Positions 27,704 to 35,640 of a stretch of DNA of 64,000 nt are shown here, piece after piece (within the stretch, counting starts at the first letter, position 1; each line of letters opens with the position of its first letter). A program made the translations under genes and the position numbers. This stretch comes from a virus, in the IMG/VR virus record IMGVR_UViG_3300021962_000056, positions 28,532 through 92,531 of that record; one strand, 5' to 3'. The notes beneath the pieces were generated by a model, which searched no databases, was not told the origin of the DNA, and saw only the letters and a program-made list of their open reading frames with translations.

Positions 27704-27949
27704 TCACCAGGCCCGACATGACCAATACTTGGCAGACAGCTTCGTTCCCGGGGTATCGCAACCATGCCGCGCACGGAAGCTCTTCCGGTTTTTCGCGATG
27801 TGCTTCTTGATCGGCATCTTGGGATCACCGAAGCGCACCAAGCGCACCTTGCCATCTTCCTTGGCCAGCACGGCAGACTTCTTGGACGCACCCGGCGTAG
27901 CCTTGGGCTTGTTGTAGCCGGCGAACTTCTGGCCTCGGTAGGTGATCAT
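27704..27949 (-). CDS. Conserved small phage protein with RKSFRARHGC motif
   Basis: An 81-aa protein. The start ATG 27947-27949 overlaps the upstream stop as ATGA. The C-terminal part HIAKNRKSFRARHGCDTPGT followed by KLSAKYWSCRAW is a conserved motif of small proteins near portal/capsid genes of many phages. The middle is Lys-rich. I recall similar proteins without an established function. Confidence 0.75.
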   Translation of the reverse strand: MITYRGQKFAGYNKPKATPGASKKSAVLAKEDGKVRLVRFGDPKMPIKKHIAKNRKSFRARHGCDTPGTKLSAKYWSCRAW

Positions 27950-28167
27950 TTGGTCTTGGGCAGAGCGTACCACCCAGCTGGAATCTTCACAGTCGAAGGG
28001 CCGACCAGCTTACCGTCGCGGTCAAACGCGTACACGCTAGCCCGCGTCGGCTCTGCTAGCATGATCGGATCACCGGAAGGGACCAGGACCACCTTCGTCC
28101 GGCAGCCCAGGCAAATCGGCAATACGAGCAGCCAGATCGTTCTTGAGAGGTTTGGGTGCATTTCCAT
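27946..28167 (-). CDS. Small putative lipoprotein, lysis cluster
   Basis: A 73-aa protein starting at ATG 28165-28167. A hydrophobic segment IWLLVLPICLGC ending in Cys looks like a lipoprotein signal peptide, although the residue three before the Cys is itself Cys, which is atypical for a lipobox. The rest ends in VKIPAGWYALPKTK, which I associate with small phage envelope proteins. It overlaps a second frame (28070-28240). With the holin-like gene beside it, an outer-membrane spanin-type role is plausible. Confidence 0.6.
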   Translation of the reverse strand: MEMHPNLSRTIWLLVLPICLGCRTKVVLVPSGDPIMLAEPTRASVYAFDRDGKLVGPSTVKIPAGWYALPKTK

Positions 28168-28240
28168 CTTCAACCGTTGGCGCAGGCGTTTCCCGGAGCC
28201 AGTCCAGGAACGCCTTCACCAGTTGGTAGATCCAGTTCAC
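28070..28240 (-). CDS. Small amphipathic protein overlapping the lipoprotein gene
   Basis: A 56-aa frame from GTG 28238-28240 to TGA 28070-28072. It begins MNWIYQLVKAFLDWLRETP (GTG as Met), a hydrophobic/amphipathic start, and continues charged and Pro/Gly-rich. It fills an otherwise empty gap between the holin-like gene and the lipoprotein, then overlaps the latter by 98 bases in another frame. Overlapping inner/outer spanin pairs have this layout. No Shine-Dalgarno is visible, so it remains a candidate. Confidence 0.5.
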   Translation of the reverse strand: MNWIYQLVKAFLDWLRETPAPTVEDGNAPKPLKNDLAARIADLPGLPDEGGPGPFR

Positions 28241-28251
28241 TGGTTAGTCAC

Positions 28252-28446
28252 TCACGCAGCTGGAGCAGCAGGCGGAGTCGGAGGAGTCTTGCGATTCTTC
28301 CAGACAGACCAGCCAACACCCAAGACCGTGATAAAAGCGCCGGCAAGCTCGTTCGCCTGGTCAACGGTGACGAGGCCCTTGGCGACAAGGAACCCGCCTC
28401 CGAATGAGAGGCCGTGGCGGACGATAGACTTGATTGAGTCGTTCAT
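28252..28446 (-). CDS. Holin-like small membrane protein
   Basis: A 64-aa protein starting at ATG 28444-28446, overlapping the upstream stop as ATGA. VRHGLSFGGGFLVAKGLVTV, then VDQANELAGAFITVLGVGWS, form two short hydrophobic segments separated by a charged turn, and the C-terminus is Lys/Pro-rich. This matches the small Pam3-gp28-type phage holins, which open the inner membrane at lysis. Confidence 0.7.
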   Translation of the reverse strand: MNDSIKSIVRHGLSFGGGFLVAKGLVTVDQANELAGAFITVLGVGWSVWKNRKTPPTPPAAPAA

Positions 28447-28649
28447 TTCAGAGTCATCCTACCAATCAACTGGGCCAGCACAACCAAAACCCCAAGGCCG
28501 CCAAACAGCTTCCATTGAAACTGCTTGAGGCCTTCGAGGGTGGCTTTGATTCCGTGGATGTCGGAGACCATACCGGCGTCTTTGTCACCGATGATGGTCT
28601 CCAGTCTCACGATACGTACCTCAAGGTTGTGAAGGTTCTCCTCCGGCAT
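28443..28649 (-). CDS. Coiled-coil plus single-span membrane protein, XhlA-like
   Basis: A 68-aa protein, ATG 28647-28649. Residues about 5-40 are a heptad coiled coil (LEVRIVRLETIIGDKD), then WKLFGGLGVLVVLAQLIG spans the membrane. This resembles hemolysin XhlA-type lysis accessory proteins that lie beside holins. It overlaps the previous gene by 29 bases. Confidence 0.65.
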   Translation of the reverse strand: MPEENLHNLEVRIVRLETIIGDKDAGMVSDIHGIKATLEGLKQFQWKLFGGLGVLVVLAQLIGRMTLK

Positions 28650-28806
28650 TGGTGGGCGCGGTTTGGGATGCTGCTAGCAGAATCTTGTCTTGAAGCGGGA
28701 TTCCAACGCGACCGTTTTGGCTTCCGCCGGCACGGATGGCAATCTCGATCAGTTGGACGAGATTCTGGGCTTCGGTTTGGTTGATTGTCAGCGTGATTTC
28801 GTTCAT
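28621..28806 (-). CDS. Small conserved phage protein (homologue of 63894-64000)
   Basis: A 61-aa protein, ATG 28804-28806. LTINQTEAQNLVQLIEIAIR followed by AGGSQNGRVGIPL matches the partial protein at the right edge (IELTQEQANSLLQLIDIAIK). In both genomes it follows the same upstream gene, giving conserved order after the fibre. Function unknown. A TGCTAGCA site is at 28672. Confidence 0.75.
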   Translation of the reverse strand: MNEITLTINQTEAQNLVQLIEIAIRAGGSQNGRVGIPLQDKILLAASQTAPTNAGGEPSQP

Positions 28807-28828
28807 GCGGCGTCAGCGTATGTCAGCG

Positions 28829-29254
28829 TCAAGCAGCTGGCAACTCTGAGGAAGAGGTATCAACACCTCCGACAGGAGTTTCCGCATTGACGAGCGGCGG
28901 CTCCACCTGCGGCAGCATCGGAGGCACGATCATCACCGGAGTCACCCACGGCAGCGGCGGAGCGATGATCGGAGGGTTGATCTGGTTCTCGATCTGCTGA
29001 GTGACGTTCGCTTCGATGGCGGTCTTGTCCACGCCATTGGCATAGCACCAGCCGAGAACCTGATCCTGCGTGAGCTGATCGTACGGCGTGAAGTTCTCAG
29101 TCGGCGGAGCGAACGACGCGCTGCCGTAGCAAGTGCCGCTGTACTGATCCTGCGAGCCGTTGCAACGCCAGTCGGCGGTGATGACGACATCGGTGAGCGA
29201 GCCTTCGGTCGGGCGGACAAGAAGGCGTTCGATGATCCAGTTGATGGTAATCAT
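28829..29254 (-). CDS. Conserved phage protein (homologue of 63529-63897)
   Basis: A 141-aa protein, ATG 29252-29254. It shares INWIIERLLVRPTEGSLTDV and DWRCNGSQDQYSGTCYGSAS with the B homologue. Two Cys flank a small beta domain, and the C-terminus is Pro-rich. From memory it resembles a family labelled DUF7936 in cyanophages. It follows the fibre gene in both genomes; a structural or fibre-associated role is possible. Confidence 0.75.
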   Translation of the reverse strand: MITINWIIERLLVRPTEGSLTDVVITADWRCNGSQDQYSGTCYGSASFAPPTENFTPYDQLTQDQVLGWCYANGVDKTAIEANVTQQIENQINPPIIAPPLPWVTPVMIVPPMLPQVEPPLVNAETPVGGVDTSSSELPAA

Positions 29255-29260
29255 GGGATA

Positions 29261-31039
29261 TTAGGCTTCCAGAGCGGCAACACGGGCGGTGAGTTCCTGA
29301 ATGGCTTTCACCAGCACAGGAATGAGGTCTTGGCGAACGGACTTGTAGGGAGTTTCGCCTTCGGGGGCGTTGTCCTTCCACTCGTCGATAAGGTTCGGGA
29401 ACACCTGCTCAAACTCCTGAGCGATGAAACCCCTGTCACCTTTGATGTTCTTACCCTTACCTTCCTTCCAATCGAACTTGCGAGGCTTGAGGGCGAGAAT
29501 CGCACCGAGGCCAACGTCGATGTCTTGGACGTTTTCCTTCAGTCGAGCATCGGAGATGGCCGAGATGGTCGTGTTAGTGGCGTAGACGGTTCCGCCCATT
29601 CCAACGTAGAAACGGTACGCAGCAGCACCGGATGAATAAGCGTGAAAAGTTGTAGCAACGTTGTTTGAAGAACTTTGTGTCGCAAACACTTCTCCGTTAG
29701 CCTTAAGTTCATGACCAACTGTTCCAAGTGAACCAGCCGTAGACTTCGCCACCAACAGATTCCCACTCGCATCCAGCGTCATCGCTTGGGTGAAGGCTAT
29801 TGTTCCAGTATTAGCGGCAGCGGTGTACCAAGCGTGCTGTCCTGTTGCGGACTGTTCGTAAAGAGTGGCTTCGTCGTTTACGATGTAAGTAAAGTTACCA
29901 GCCGCGCTTTCGTAGACATTACGTCCGATGCAGGTAGAACCAGCGCTTGCAGCGGACGAGAAGTAGGTTCCAACCGCGCCGATCTGCAACGCTCGCTGAG
30001 TATTGCGCCACGCACTCGGCGTAACCCCCACGCCCACGTTTTGCGAAGCATCAATCGTAAGCGCTTCCGTCAGATTCGTTCGGAAAACAATCGACGTCGA
30101 ATTGGGTGTGCCGATGACAAACTTAGTTCCATCGGTAAACAACTGACCCTGATAGGTGCCATTGATCGCAAATGTCTGCTGTGCAGTTCCAGCCGCAGGA
30201 CAATCAATTCGGAATTGTCCAATTGTTGAAACATTTGATCCATAAGCATACAGCTTCGAAGCCGGACTTCCCCCCACGCCCAGCCCCGTGCTGTTGAGGG
30301 TCATGGCGGTGCCAGCGAATCCGCCGACGTTCTGGAACGTAAATACCCCCGTGGAGTCGATTGCAAAGCGAGTAGAAGCAGCCGTTTCGTCACTAATGGT
30401 AAGCTGCCCAGACGAATTTGAATTTACGGCAAATCTTCGCCCAGATCCACCGCTTGAGTTTAATTGAAGCTGTGCGCTATTTCCGCTGGATGCTTGAATG
30501 AACACCATTCCGAATCCAGACGCACCTTCAACTTGAATTCGTCCGTTTGTAGATCCATTGACTTGAAGATCGTAACTCGGACTCGCCGTCCCAATACCAA
30601 CACCAGTAGTCGTAGTGGCAAGTCGATTCGTCCGCACCGTCAGATCGCCGGTGATGGTGGCGGAGGCGAGGGTGGCGGTGCCGTCCACATACAACGTATC
30701 AGTAGCCTTGTCGTATGTGAAATCTTTGTCGGTTGCTAGTACTCCGTTATCATTGAAGATAACTCGCTTGTTACCAGCTACGCCATTCGGAGCCGGCGGA
30801 GCGTACAGGAACTTCATCAACTGGTTGGTGATGATCGACTCGATGTCGCTCTCGGGCTGGCGAACGATCAGGTAGAACTCGTCCCACAGTTGTTGCGTGG
30901 TCAGGTTCGGGTTAAGCGGCGTTCCGACGTTTGCGTTGGCAAGCGCGGCGGCCATTGTTGACCGAACCTCGGACAACGAGTTGAGGTTCAGGACCTGCTG
31001 AGCATCCGACAGCAGGGTTTGAATTGCGGGGGTAGCCAT
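29261..31039 (-). CDS. Tail fibre with S74 peptidase / intramolecular chaperone
   Basis: A 592-aa protein, ATG 31037-31039. The N-terminal about 90 residues are helical, followed by a long beta-rich shaft of Gly/Ser/Thr/Asn repeats. The C-terminus has ISDARLKENVQDIDVGLGAI, KPRKFDWKEGKGKN and GDRGFIAQEFEQVFPNLI, the S74 auto-cleaving chaperone that trimerises phage spikes; cleavage normally falls before the Ser of SDARLK. A homologue sharing this tail is at 61890-63527. Confidence 0.88.
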   Translation of the reverse strand: MATPAIQTLLSDAQQVLNLNSLSEVRSTMAAALANANVGTPLNPNLTTQQLWDEFYLIVRQPESDIESIITNQLMKFLYAPPAPNGVAGNKRVIFNDNGVLATDKDFTYDKATDTLYVDGTATLASATITGDLTVRTNRLATTTTGVGIGTASPSYDLQVNGSTNGRIQVEGASGFGMVFIQASSGNSAQLQLNSSGGSGRRFAVNSNSSGQLTISDETAASTRFAIDSTGVFTFQNVGGFAGTAMTLNSTGLGVGGSPASKLYAYGSNVSTIGQFRIDCPAAGTAQQTFAINGTYQGQLFTDGTKFVIGTPNSTSIVFRTNLTEALTIDASQNVGVGVTPSAWRNTQRALQIGAVGTYFSSAASAGSTCIGRNVYESAAGNFTYIVNDEATLYEQSATGQHAWYTAAANTGTIAFTQAMTLDASGNLLVAKSTAGSLGTVGHELKANGEVFATQSSSNNVATTFHAYSSGAAAYRFYVGMGGTVYATNTTISAISDARLKENVQDIDVGLGAILALKPRKFDWKEGKGKNIKGDRGFIAQEFEQVFPNLIDEWKDNAPEGETPYKSVRQDLIPVLVKAIQELTARVAALEA

Positions 31040-31042
31040 AGG

Positions 31043-31447
31043 TCAGACAAATTCAGCGAACGTGTAGGAGGGGGAGCCGGTGGCCGCAGCGACGCTGATT
31101 GCGCCGATGTATCCGTCCAGCATCAAAGGGTCAGAGTGCTTAGAACCAGGGTTGTGTGGCGCAAGCGCAATGTGGTAATCCAAGGTGCTAGCCCCGGTTC
31201 CGAACTTCACATACAACTCTTCGTTCTTCTGGTTCTGGAGCGTGAATTTCTTCCGCGCCGGGTTGGCAGCAGATGTAGCGGTTACAGTCCGCAGCCCACC
31301 CAGGCTGGTCGTGGTTAGAGGGGCACCTGGCGAAGCGGCCTGAATCTGCTGAAGCAGCGTGATGATCATCGTCTGCTGCAAGCCAGGCTCCATGCAGTCA
31401 AAGCAGCCACCGAGCGTGGCCAATTCTTGAGGCGTCAATGCAGGCAT
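31043..31447 (-). CDS. Capsid-associated or fibre-base hypothetical protein
   Basis: A 134-aa protein, ATG 31445-31447. Residues 1-40 are helical with GGCFDCMEPGLQQTMIITLL, then a beta-rich domain (KKFTLQNQKNEELYVKFGTG) follows. In B two shorter genes at 61191-61637 and 61639-61863 occupy the same place. It may link the fibre to the particle, which is inferred only from order. Confidence 0.65.
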   Translation of the reverse strand: MPALTPQELATLGGCFDCMEPGLQQTMIITLLQQIQAASPGAPLTTTSLGGLRTVTATSAANPARKKFTLQNQKNEELYVKFGTGASTLDYHIALAPHNPGSKHSDPLMLDGYIGAISVAAATGSPSYTFAEFV

Positions 31448-31448
31448 A

Positions 31449-31712
31449 TCAGGCTTCCTCCTCCATATCCATGGATTCACCCTCAGCAGTATCCTCTTCC
31501 ATGTCCTGCTTACCGGTCTCACCAAGCGTGATGCCGTCGAATCCGATGATCTCAACGGTGCCACGCGGCGTAACGCGCCAATCAACCATGGCGGTGCCGG
31601 AGTCGCCTTCGAGCTTCAGTTCTTTGGGCGGAGTAAACTCGACCGTTTCGACTTCAGATTCCATGCGGCCCATGCCGTCCATTTTTCGCTTCCGCATCAT
31701 TTGTCCGTACAT
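31449..31712 (-). CDS. Small acidic protein downstream of capsid
   Basis: An 87-aa protein, ATG 31710-31712. It begins with Met and Lys-rich residues and ends in an acidic tail (GKQDMEEDTAEGESMDMEEE). The B copy has an acidic small gene at 60885-61175 in the same position after the capsid gene. A head decoration or assembly role is possible. The longer frame reaching upstream crosses the terminator, so I use the shorter start. Confidence 0.65.
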   Translation of the reverse strand: MYGQMMRKRKMDGMGRMESEVETVEFTPPKELKLEGDSGTAMVDWRVTPRGTVEIIGFDGITLGETGKQDMEEDTAEGESMDMEEEA

Positions 31713-31779
31713 CGTAAAATCCTTTCCTTGGTGAGAGGCTGCCAGCATCCCGGACGCTCCGGGCGGCTGCCAGCACCTC

Positions 31780-31809
31780 AAAAGGGGACCCTCCCGAAGG
31801 AGAGTCCCC
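31780..31809 (-). terminator. Rho-independent terminator after the capsid gene
   Basis: On the minus strand, GGGGACTCTCC (31809-31799), a TTCG loop and GGAGGGTCCCC (31794-31784) form an 11-bp stem with one G-T pair, followed by TTTTG. It lies 14 bases after the major capsid stop. A second hairpin (CCCGGA, CGC, TCCGGG at 31750-31764) is flanked by two copies of GGCTGCCAGCA. These would limit read-through and favour capsid protein. Confidence 0.85.
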
Positions 31810-31822
31810 GTTGATTGATTGG

Positions 31823-33442
31823 TTAGATCGAGAACTCCAACGTAACGTTGGTGCAAGGCACAACCTCGGTGGTCGTACCGAACGCGCTGCTAGCCAGCTG
31901 GATGACGTTGCCAGAGACAACGCTCCAAGTACCAGCAGCGGAGCCGAACTCGGCATCCCAGACAGTCTGCAAGGCGACAACAAGAGCAGCCACGTTGGCG
32001 GCGTTGATAGCCGCGCTGGTGATGTAGTTGTCGTTGCACAGGATGCTCTCATTCGCGTTCAACACGAAGTTCGTTCCACCGGTGACCGGAGTCGCCGTGA
32101 ACTGAATCGTCGGATTGCAGACAGCGTTCGTGGAGTTGTAGTCCTGGGCAGGATCGCCCGGATCAGCAGCGCAGCCAGCGATAATCACAGGGCAGGCACC
32201 ATTGACCTTGTGGAAGATCGCTTCAAGCCATTCCGGATGCTCAGGCTTCACGGCCAACTGGAAGTCAGCGATGAACTTGCCCTTGTTTCCACGGCTGTTG
32301 TCGATCGGTCGGCCGGAGCAGTCCGCGCCCAAGTCGTTGGTCGCGAACTTCCAACGCCCACCGTAATCCCGAACCATGAACGGCATATTCGGGTTCACGG
32401 CCTCGGGGCGGAACGGCAACACACGCAGAGCGCGGGGGTTGTTGATGTAGCTGATCTGGTACTGAGCCCGATCGTAATCACCGTTGAATTCAGAACGGAT
32501 GCCTTCGCTCGCGGCGACGTTCTTGTACGGCAGGACCAAGGTGTAGTTGCCCGGGGTCGCCGTCGCGTTAAAACGCAGCGGGAATTGCAGCACCTTCACC
32601 ATGAAGTCGCCGACGAAGCCCATGAAACCGAACTTGTAGAACTCCTTGGCAGCGGGAGCGAACTCACCGAAGCGCCAGGAGTCAGTCAGCTGGCTGTTGG
32701 ACTTGGCGAGGTAACGGAAGGTTTCCTTGTCGGTGTGCAGCTGGAGGCTGTCGTAACCTTCCTTACCGGCCTGGATAGCACCCAGGAAGTACTGGCGGGT
32801 CACGCGACTGCGGAGAATGTCCGGAGTCAACAAGCCCAAGCTAGCAGCCGTAACAGGCGCGCTGGCGCTGTCGAGAACGCGCAGGGTGGTGTAACCAGCG
32901 CCAACCCAGGAGAACGAAATCGCCGGGAGACCCGCCTTACAAGCAAAAGCGCCGCCGCTGATGCCGGTAGGGGTGTAACCAGACAATTCCATCGCCTTGC
33001 GCTGGAGGTAGTAGGTGGTGATCCAGTTCGTCGCAGGGCGAAGAACGTCGTCGATGATCTGACGGAAGTGCTCCTTGGCCTTCGTCTTCGTCATGATCTG
33101 GTCGAAGCACAGAATGTCCGAGCCCCACGCCTGCTTTTCAAGCGAGTAGGTGCTGCGGGTGTAGCCCCAACCGATCTTGTTTTCGGACGGGTCGCACGGC
33201 TGACCAACGCAACTGTCGCCAGTCGAGTTTTCCCAGGCGCCAGTCACGTTCGGGAACACGCTGTTGAAGCGGTCGAAACGATGGGTGGTGCCGGAGTACG
33301 CGTCGAACGATCCGGTGTTGTAGTATCCGATCAATCCGTCAAACGGACGGACATCTTTGAGAACTTCCTTGTCATACACAGGTTCCTGCGAGACGAGGAA
33401 GGAAGCGAACTGCTTACAGCTGATTACATTTCCACTGGCCAT
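31823..33442 (-). CDS. Major capsid protein (A)
   Basis: A 539-aa protein, ATG 33440-33442 with AGGAGAG upstream. The body has IMTKTKAKEHFRQIIDDVLR and RPATNWITTYYLQRKAMELS, with a beta-rich C-terminus (SNNTN region and MPFMVRDYGGRWKFATNDLG). It shares the pattern SLEKQAWGSDILCFD with the B protein at 59416-60666 (SPERFALKGPLLCKDD). Both are followed by a terminator, an acidic small gene and a fibre. The identification as capsid is from this synteny, size and fold pattern, not a motif. Confidence 0.75.
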   Translation of the reverse strand: MASGNVISCKQFASFLVSQEPVYDKEVLKDVRPFDGLIGYYNTGSFDAYSGTTHRFDRFNSVFPNVTGAWENSTGDSCVGQPCDPSENKIGWGYTRSTYSLEKQAWGSDILCFDQIMTKTKAKEHFRQIIDDVLRPATNWITTYYLQRKAMELSGYTPTGISGGAFACKAGLPAISFSWVGAGYTTLRVLDSASAPVTAASLGLLTPDILRSRVTRQYFLGAIQAGKEGYDSLQLHTDKETFRYLAKSNSQLTDSWRFGEFAPAAKEFYKFGFMGFVGDFMVKVLQFPLRFNATATPGNYTLVLPYKNVAASEGIRSEFNGDYDRAQYQISYINNPRALRVLPFRPEAVNPNMPFMVRDYGGRWKFATNDLGADCSGRPIDNSRGNKGKFIADFQLAVKPEHPEWLEAIFHKVNGACPVIIAGCAADPGDPAQDYNSTNAVCNPTIQFTATPVTGGTNFVLNANESILCNDNYITSAAINAANVAALVVALQTVWDAEFGSAAGTWSVVSGNVIQLASSAFGTTTEVVPCTNVTLEFSI

Positions 33443-33653
33443 ATTGGCTCTCCTGCCCCGGGGGTTTTCTTCACCTACCCCTCCGAGACAACGAGGCAGA
33501 TTGCAGGTCTGTTAAGACCATCAATCCAACCTCGGTGGCGAGCCCGAGCCGTGGAACCGGCGAACGCCCTTCGGCGCTCTTTGCCAACTGGAATAACGCG
33601 CCCAGTTCGCGCTTGGTTGACGAAACCAAGCTATGCGTCGTGGCGGAATGCTG
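33443..33653 (-). promoter_or_regulatory. Structured leader of the capsid gene (A)
   Basis: A 211-base non-coding stretch before the capsid start. It contains a perfect 8-bp hairpin, GCTTGGTT (33611-33618), loop GACGA, AACCAAGC (33624-33631), and a smaller one at 33508-33521 (GGTCT GTTA AGACC). No T-run follows, so it is a leader or processing structure and not a terminator. A promoter for the capsid transcript presumably lies here; I could not place its boxes. Confidence 0.5.
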
Positions 33654-33845
33654 CTAGCGCGCCTTCCGAGTGTCAACGGGTTTCTTGATCACCTCTGGAA
33701 GATCGTCTTCGCCCCGCAGGACATGATCCTCAATCGCAATGATCAACACCGCCGTCTTCGTGCGCCGGGATCGAATTGCCTCATCTTCCAGCATCTGGGC
33801 GACCTCAATCGGCAGCCGGTAACTCACTCGAATTGTGTTACTCAT
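33654..33845 (-). CDS. Ribbon-helix-helix regulator
   Basis: A 63-aa protein, ATG 33843-33845. IRVSYRLPIEVAQMLEDEAI, then RSRRTKTAVLIIAIEDHVL, fits a ribbon-helix-helix: one beta strand, then two helices that form a dimer binding the major groove. It lies back to back with the helicase operon, and an inverted repeat lies between the starts (33867-33882), so it probably represses its own gene and perhaps the replication genes. Confidence 0.75.
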   Translation of the reverse strand: MSNTIRVSYRLPIEVAQMLEDEAIRSRRTKTAVLIIAIEDHVLRGEDDLPEVIKKPVDTRKAR

Positions 33846-33866
33846 GCCGGCGAGTGTGCAGCTTGT

Positions 33867-33882
33867 GCTTGACACGTCAAGC
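33867..33882. promoter_or_regulatory. Candidate RHH operator / promoter region
   Basis: GCTTGAC and GTCAAGC are perfect inverted 7-mers around a 2-base centre. The element includes a TTGACA on the plus strand (33869-33874), a good -35 box, but no convincing -10 box was found 17 bases on. It lies 21 bases from the RHH start and 26 bases from the helicase start, as expected for a shared operator. Confidence 0.5.
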
Positions 33883-33907
33883 CGCAGAACGCAGCCTACG
33901 GCTCACG

Positions 33908-35272
33908 ATGGAACTCCGCCCCTACCAAAACCAGCTTGCTCAGGACATCCGTTCTGCATTCGGGTCCGGCGCCAAGCGGCCGCTGGCGGTCAGCCCCACT
34001 GGATCCGGCAAGACGGTTCTCTTCAGCTACATCACCAGCCAGGTCCTCAAACGCGGATCCCGGGTGATCATCGTGGCGCATCGGAAGGAAATCCTTGAGC
34101 AGATCAGCGCGACTTTGAAACGCGTCAACGTGCCGCACGGATTTATCCAGTCTGGTAAATTCATGGCTCAACAATCTGCCATGGTCGCCTCGATTCAGAC
34201 CCTTGCGCGCCGGCTGGATACGGTCACTCCTCCAGACCTCGTTATCATCGACGAAGCGCATCACTCGGTCTCCAAGTCCTACGTCCAGATGTTCGCCGCA
34301 TGGCCGAAAGCCAAGTTCATCGGCGTCACGGCCACCCCTGAACGACTCGATGGCAAGGGCCTCGGCGTCATGTTCGACCGCATGGTCATGGGGCCGTCGG
34401 TCCAGTGGCTCATCGACAACGGATTCCTGGCCAAGCCGGTCTACTACGCACCTCGCGAAGCTGTGGATCTCAGCCAAGTCCACACGATCGCCGGCGACTT
34501 CGACCGCTCCGAGGCCGAGGAAGTCGTGAACACGCCGCGCATCACTGGCGATGCCGTCACCCATTACGTCCGGTTCTGCAATCGGCAGCGCGCAGTGGCG
34601 TTCTGCATCTCAGTGGCGCACGCGCAGCAGGTCGCCGATACGTTCAACTCCTGCGGGATTCCGGCTGCTAGCATCGACGGAACACTGGAACCCGAGGTTC
34701 GCAAGCAGCGCGTCGATGATCTCACAGCTGGTAAGATTCTTGTCCTGACCTCCTGCGAACTGATCTCCGAGGGCTTCGATCTGCCGACAGTCAACGCGGC
34801 GATTCTTCTCCGGCCTACGCAGTCGCTGTCAATGCACCTGCAACAGGTCGGGCGCGCTCTTCGGCCGTACCCAGGCAAGACCCACGCGGTCATCCTTGAT
34901 CACGTCGGGAACTGCCTGCGCCATGGGCTGGCTGAGCAGGAACGCGAGTGGGACCTCGAAGGCCGCGAGAAGCGCAAGGCCAAGTCACGCCCCGTTGAAA
35001 CCAAGCAGTGCTCGAAGTGCTTCGCGATCTTCGCCGGAACCGCCTGCCCGCAGTGCGGATCCGCACGGGAGATCGCCCCTCGGGAGATCGAAGAAGTCGA
35101 TGGCGAACTCCAGCGACTGTCCATCGAGGACATCCAAAAGAAACGAGATGAACGCCGCGAAGAAGGAAAGTGCAAAACCTTGGACGATTTTCGTTCCCTC
35201 GCCGCAAAACGTGGCTACAAACCGGGATGGGCTTACTTCCGCTGGAAGGCCCGCCAACGTACATCTCTATGA
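33908..35272 (+). CDS. DEAD/DEAH-type superfamily 2 helicase
   Basis: A 454-aa helicase, ATG 33908 (upstream in-frame starts overlap the RHH gene and were not used). Motifs: Walker A SPTGSGKT (29-36), DEAH (115-118), TATPER (about 141-146) and QQVGRALRP in motif VI. A C-terminal Cys pair set (CSKC...CPQC) is a zinc ribbon. Its stop overlaps the VRR-NUC gene as ATGA, so helicase, nuclease and primase are probably made together in early replication. Confidence 0.9.
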   Translation: MELRPYQNQLAQDIRSAFGSGAKRPLAVSPTGSGKTVLFSYITSQVLKRGSRVIIVAHRKEILEQISATLKRVNVPHGFIQSGKFMAQQSAMVASIQTLARRLDTVTPPDLVIIDEAHHSVSKSYVQMFAAWPKAKFIGVTATPERLDGKGLGVMFDRMVMGPSVQWLIDNGFLAKPVYYAPREAVDLSQVHTIAGDFDRSEAEEVVNTPRITGDAVTHYVRFCNRQRAVAFCISVAHAQQVADTFNSCGIPAASIDGTLEPEVRKQRVDDLTAGKILVLTSCELISEGFDLPTVNAAILLRPTQSLSMHLQQVGRALRPYPGKTHAVILDHVGNCLRHGLAEQEREWDLEGREKRKAKSRPVETKQCSKCFAIFAGTACPQCGSAREIAPREIEEVDGELQRLSIEDIQKKRDERREEGKCKTLDDFRSLAAKRGYKPGWAYFRWKARQRTSL

Positions 35273-35640
35273 CCGAATCCGAACTCCAAGCCCTGATCCT
35301 CCGCGCAGCTGGATCGAAATCCCACGTCCGCGTCTTCCGCAACCAAGTCGGGGAGGGCTACGTCGGCAAGGCTCTCCGCGATCCTGAAGGCGTCTTCCTG
35401 CACGACGCCCGCCACGTTCGCATGGGATTATTCCCGGGCTCTGGTGACCTGATCGGCTGGCGCACGGTTACAGTCACACCCGACATGGTCGGTAAACCCA
35501 TCGCCCAGTTCCTCTCCATCGAAGTCAAAACACCCACCGGCAAGGTCCGGCCCGATCAATCCAACTGGCTTGAGCAGGTCAACCTTTCCGGCGGTCACGC
35601 CATCATTGCACGATCCGTTAGCGATACAGACAACCTATGA
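35269..35640 (+). CDS. VRR-NUC domain nuclease
   Basis: A 123-aa protein, ATG 35269 (ATGA overlap). FRNQVGEGYVG, GSGDLIGW and IEVKTPTGKVRPDQSNWLEQ give the Gly-Asp then Glu-x-Lys active site of the small stand-alone VRR-NUC (PD-(D/E)XK) nucleases that process branched DNA. HAIIARS near the end matches the family's last strand. Coupled to helicase and primase genes. Confidence 0.88.
   Translation: MTESELQALILRAAGSKSHVRVFRNQVGEGYVGKALRDPEGVFLHDARHVRMGLFPGSGDLIGWRTVTVTPDMVGKPIAQFLSIEVKTPTGKVRPDQSNWLEQVNLSGGHAIIARSVSDTDNL

Noticed and set aside
27970-28173. Starting the lipoprotein gene at the upstream TTG
   Set aside because: ATG 28165-28167 is two codons on and gives a normal signal-peptide start.
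31811-33688. 625-aa frame antisense to the A capsid gene
   Set aside because: It mirrors the capsid gene exactly, is rich in Arg/Val typical of antisense shadows, and has no recognisable motif.
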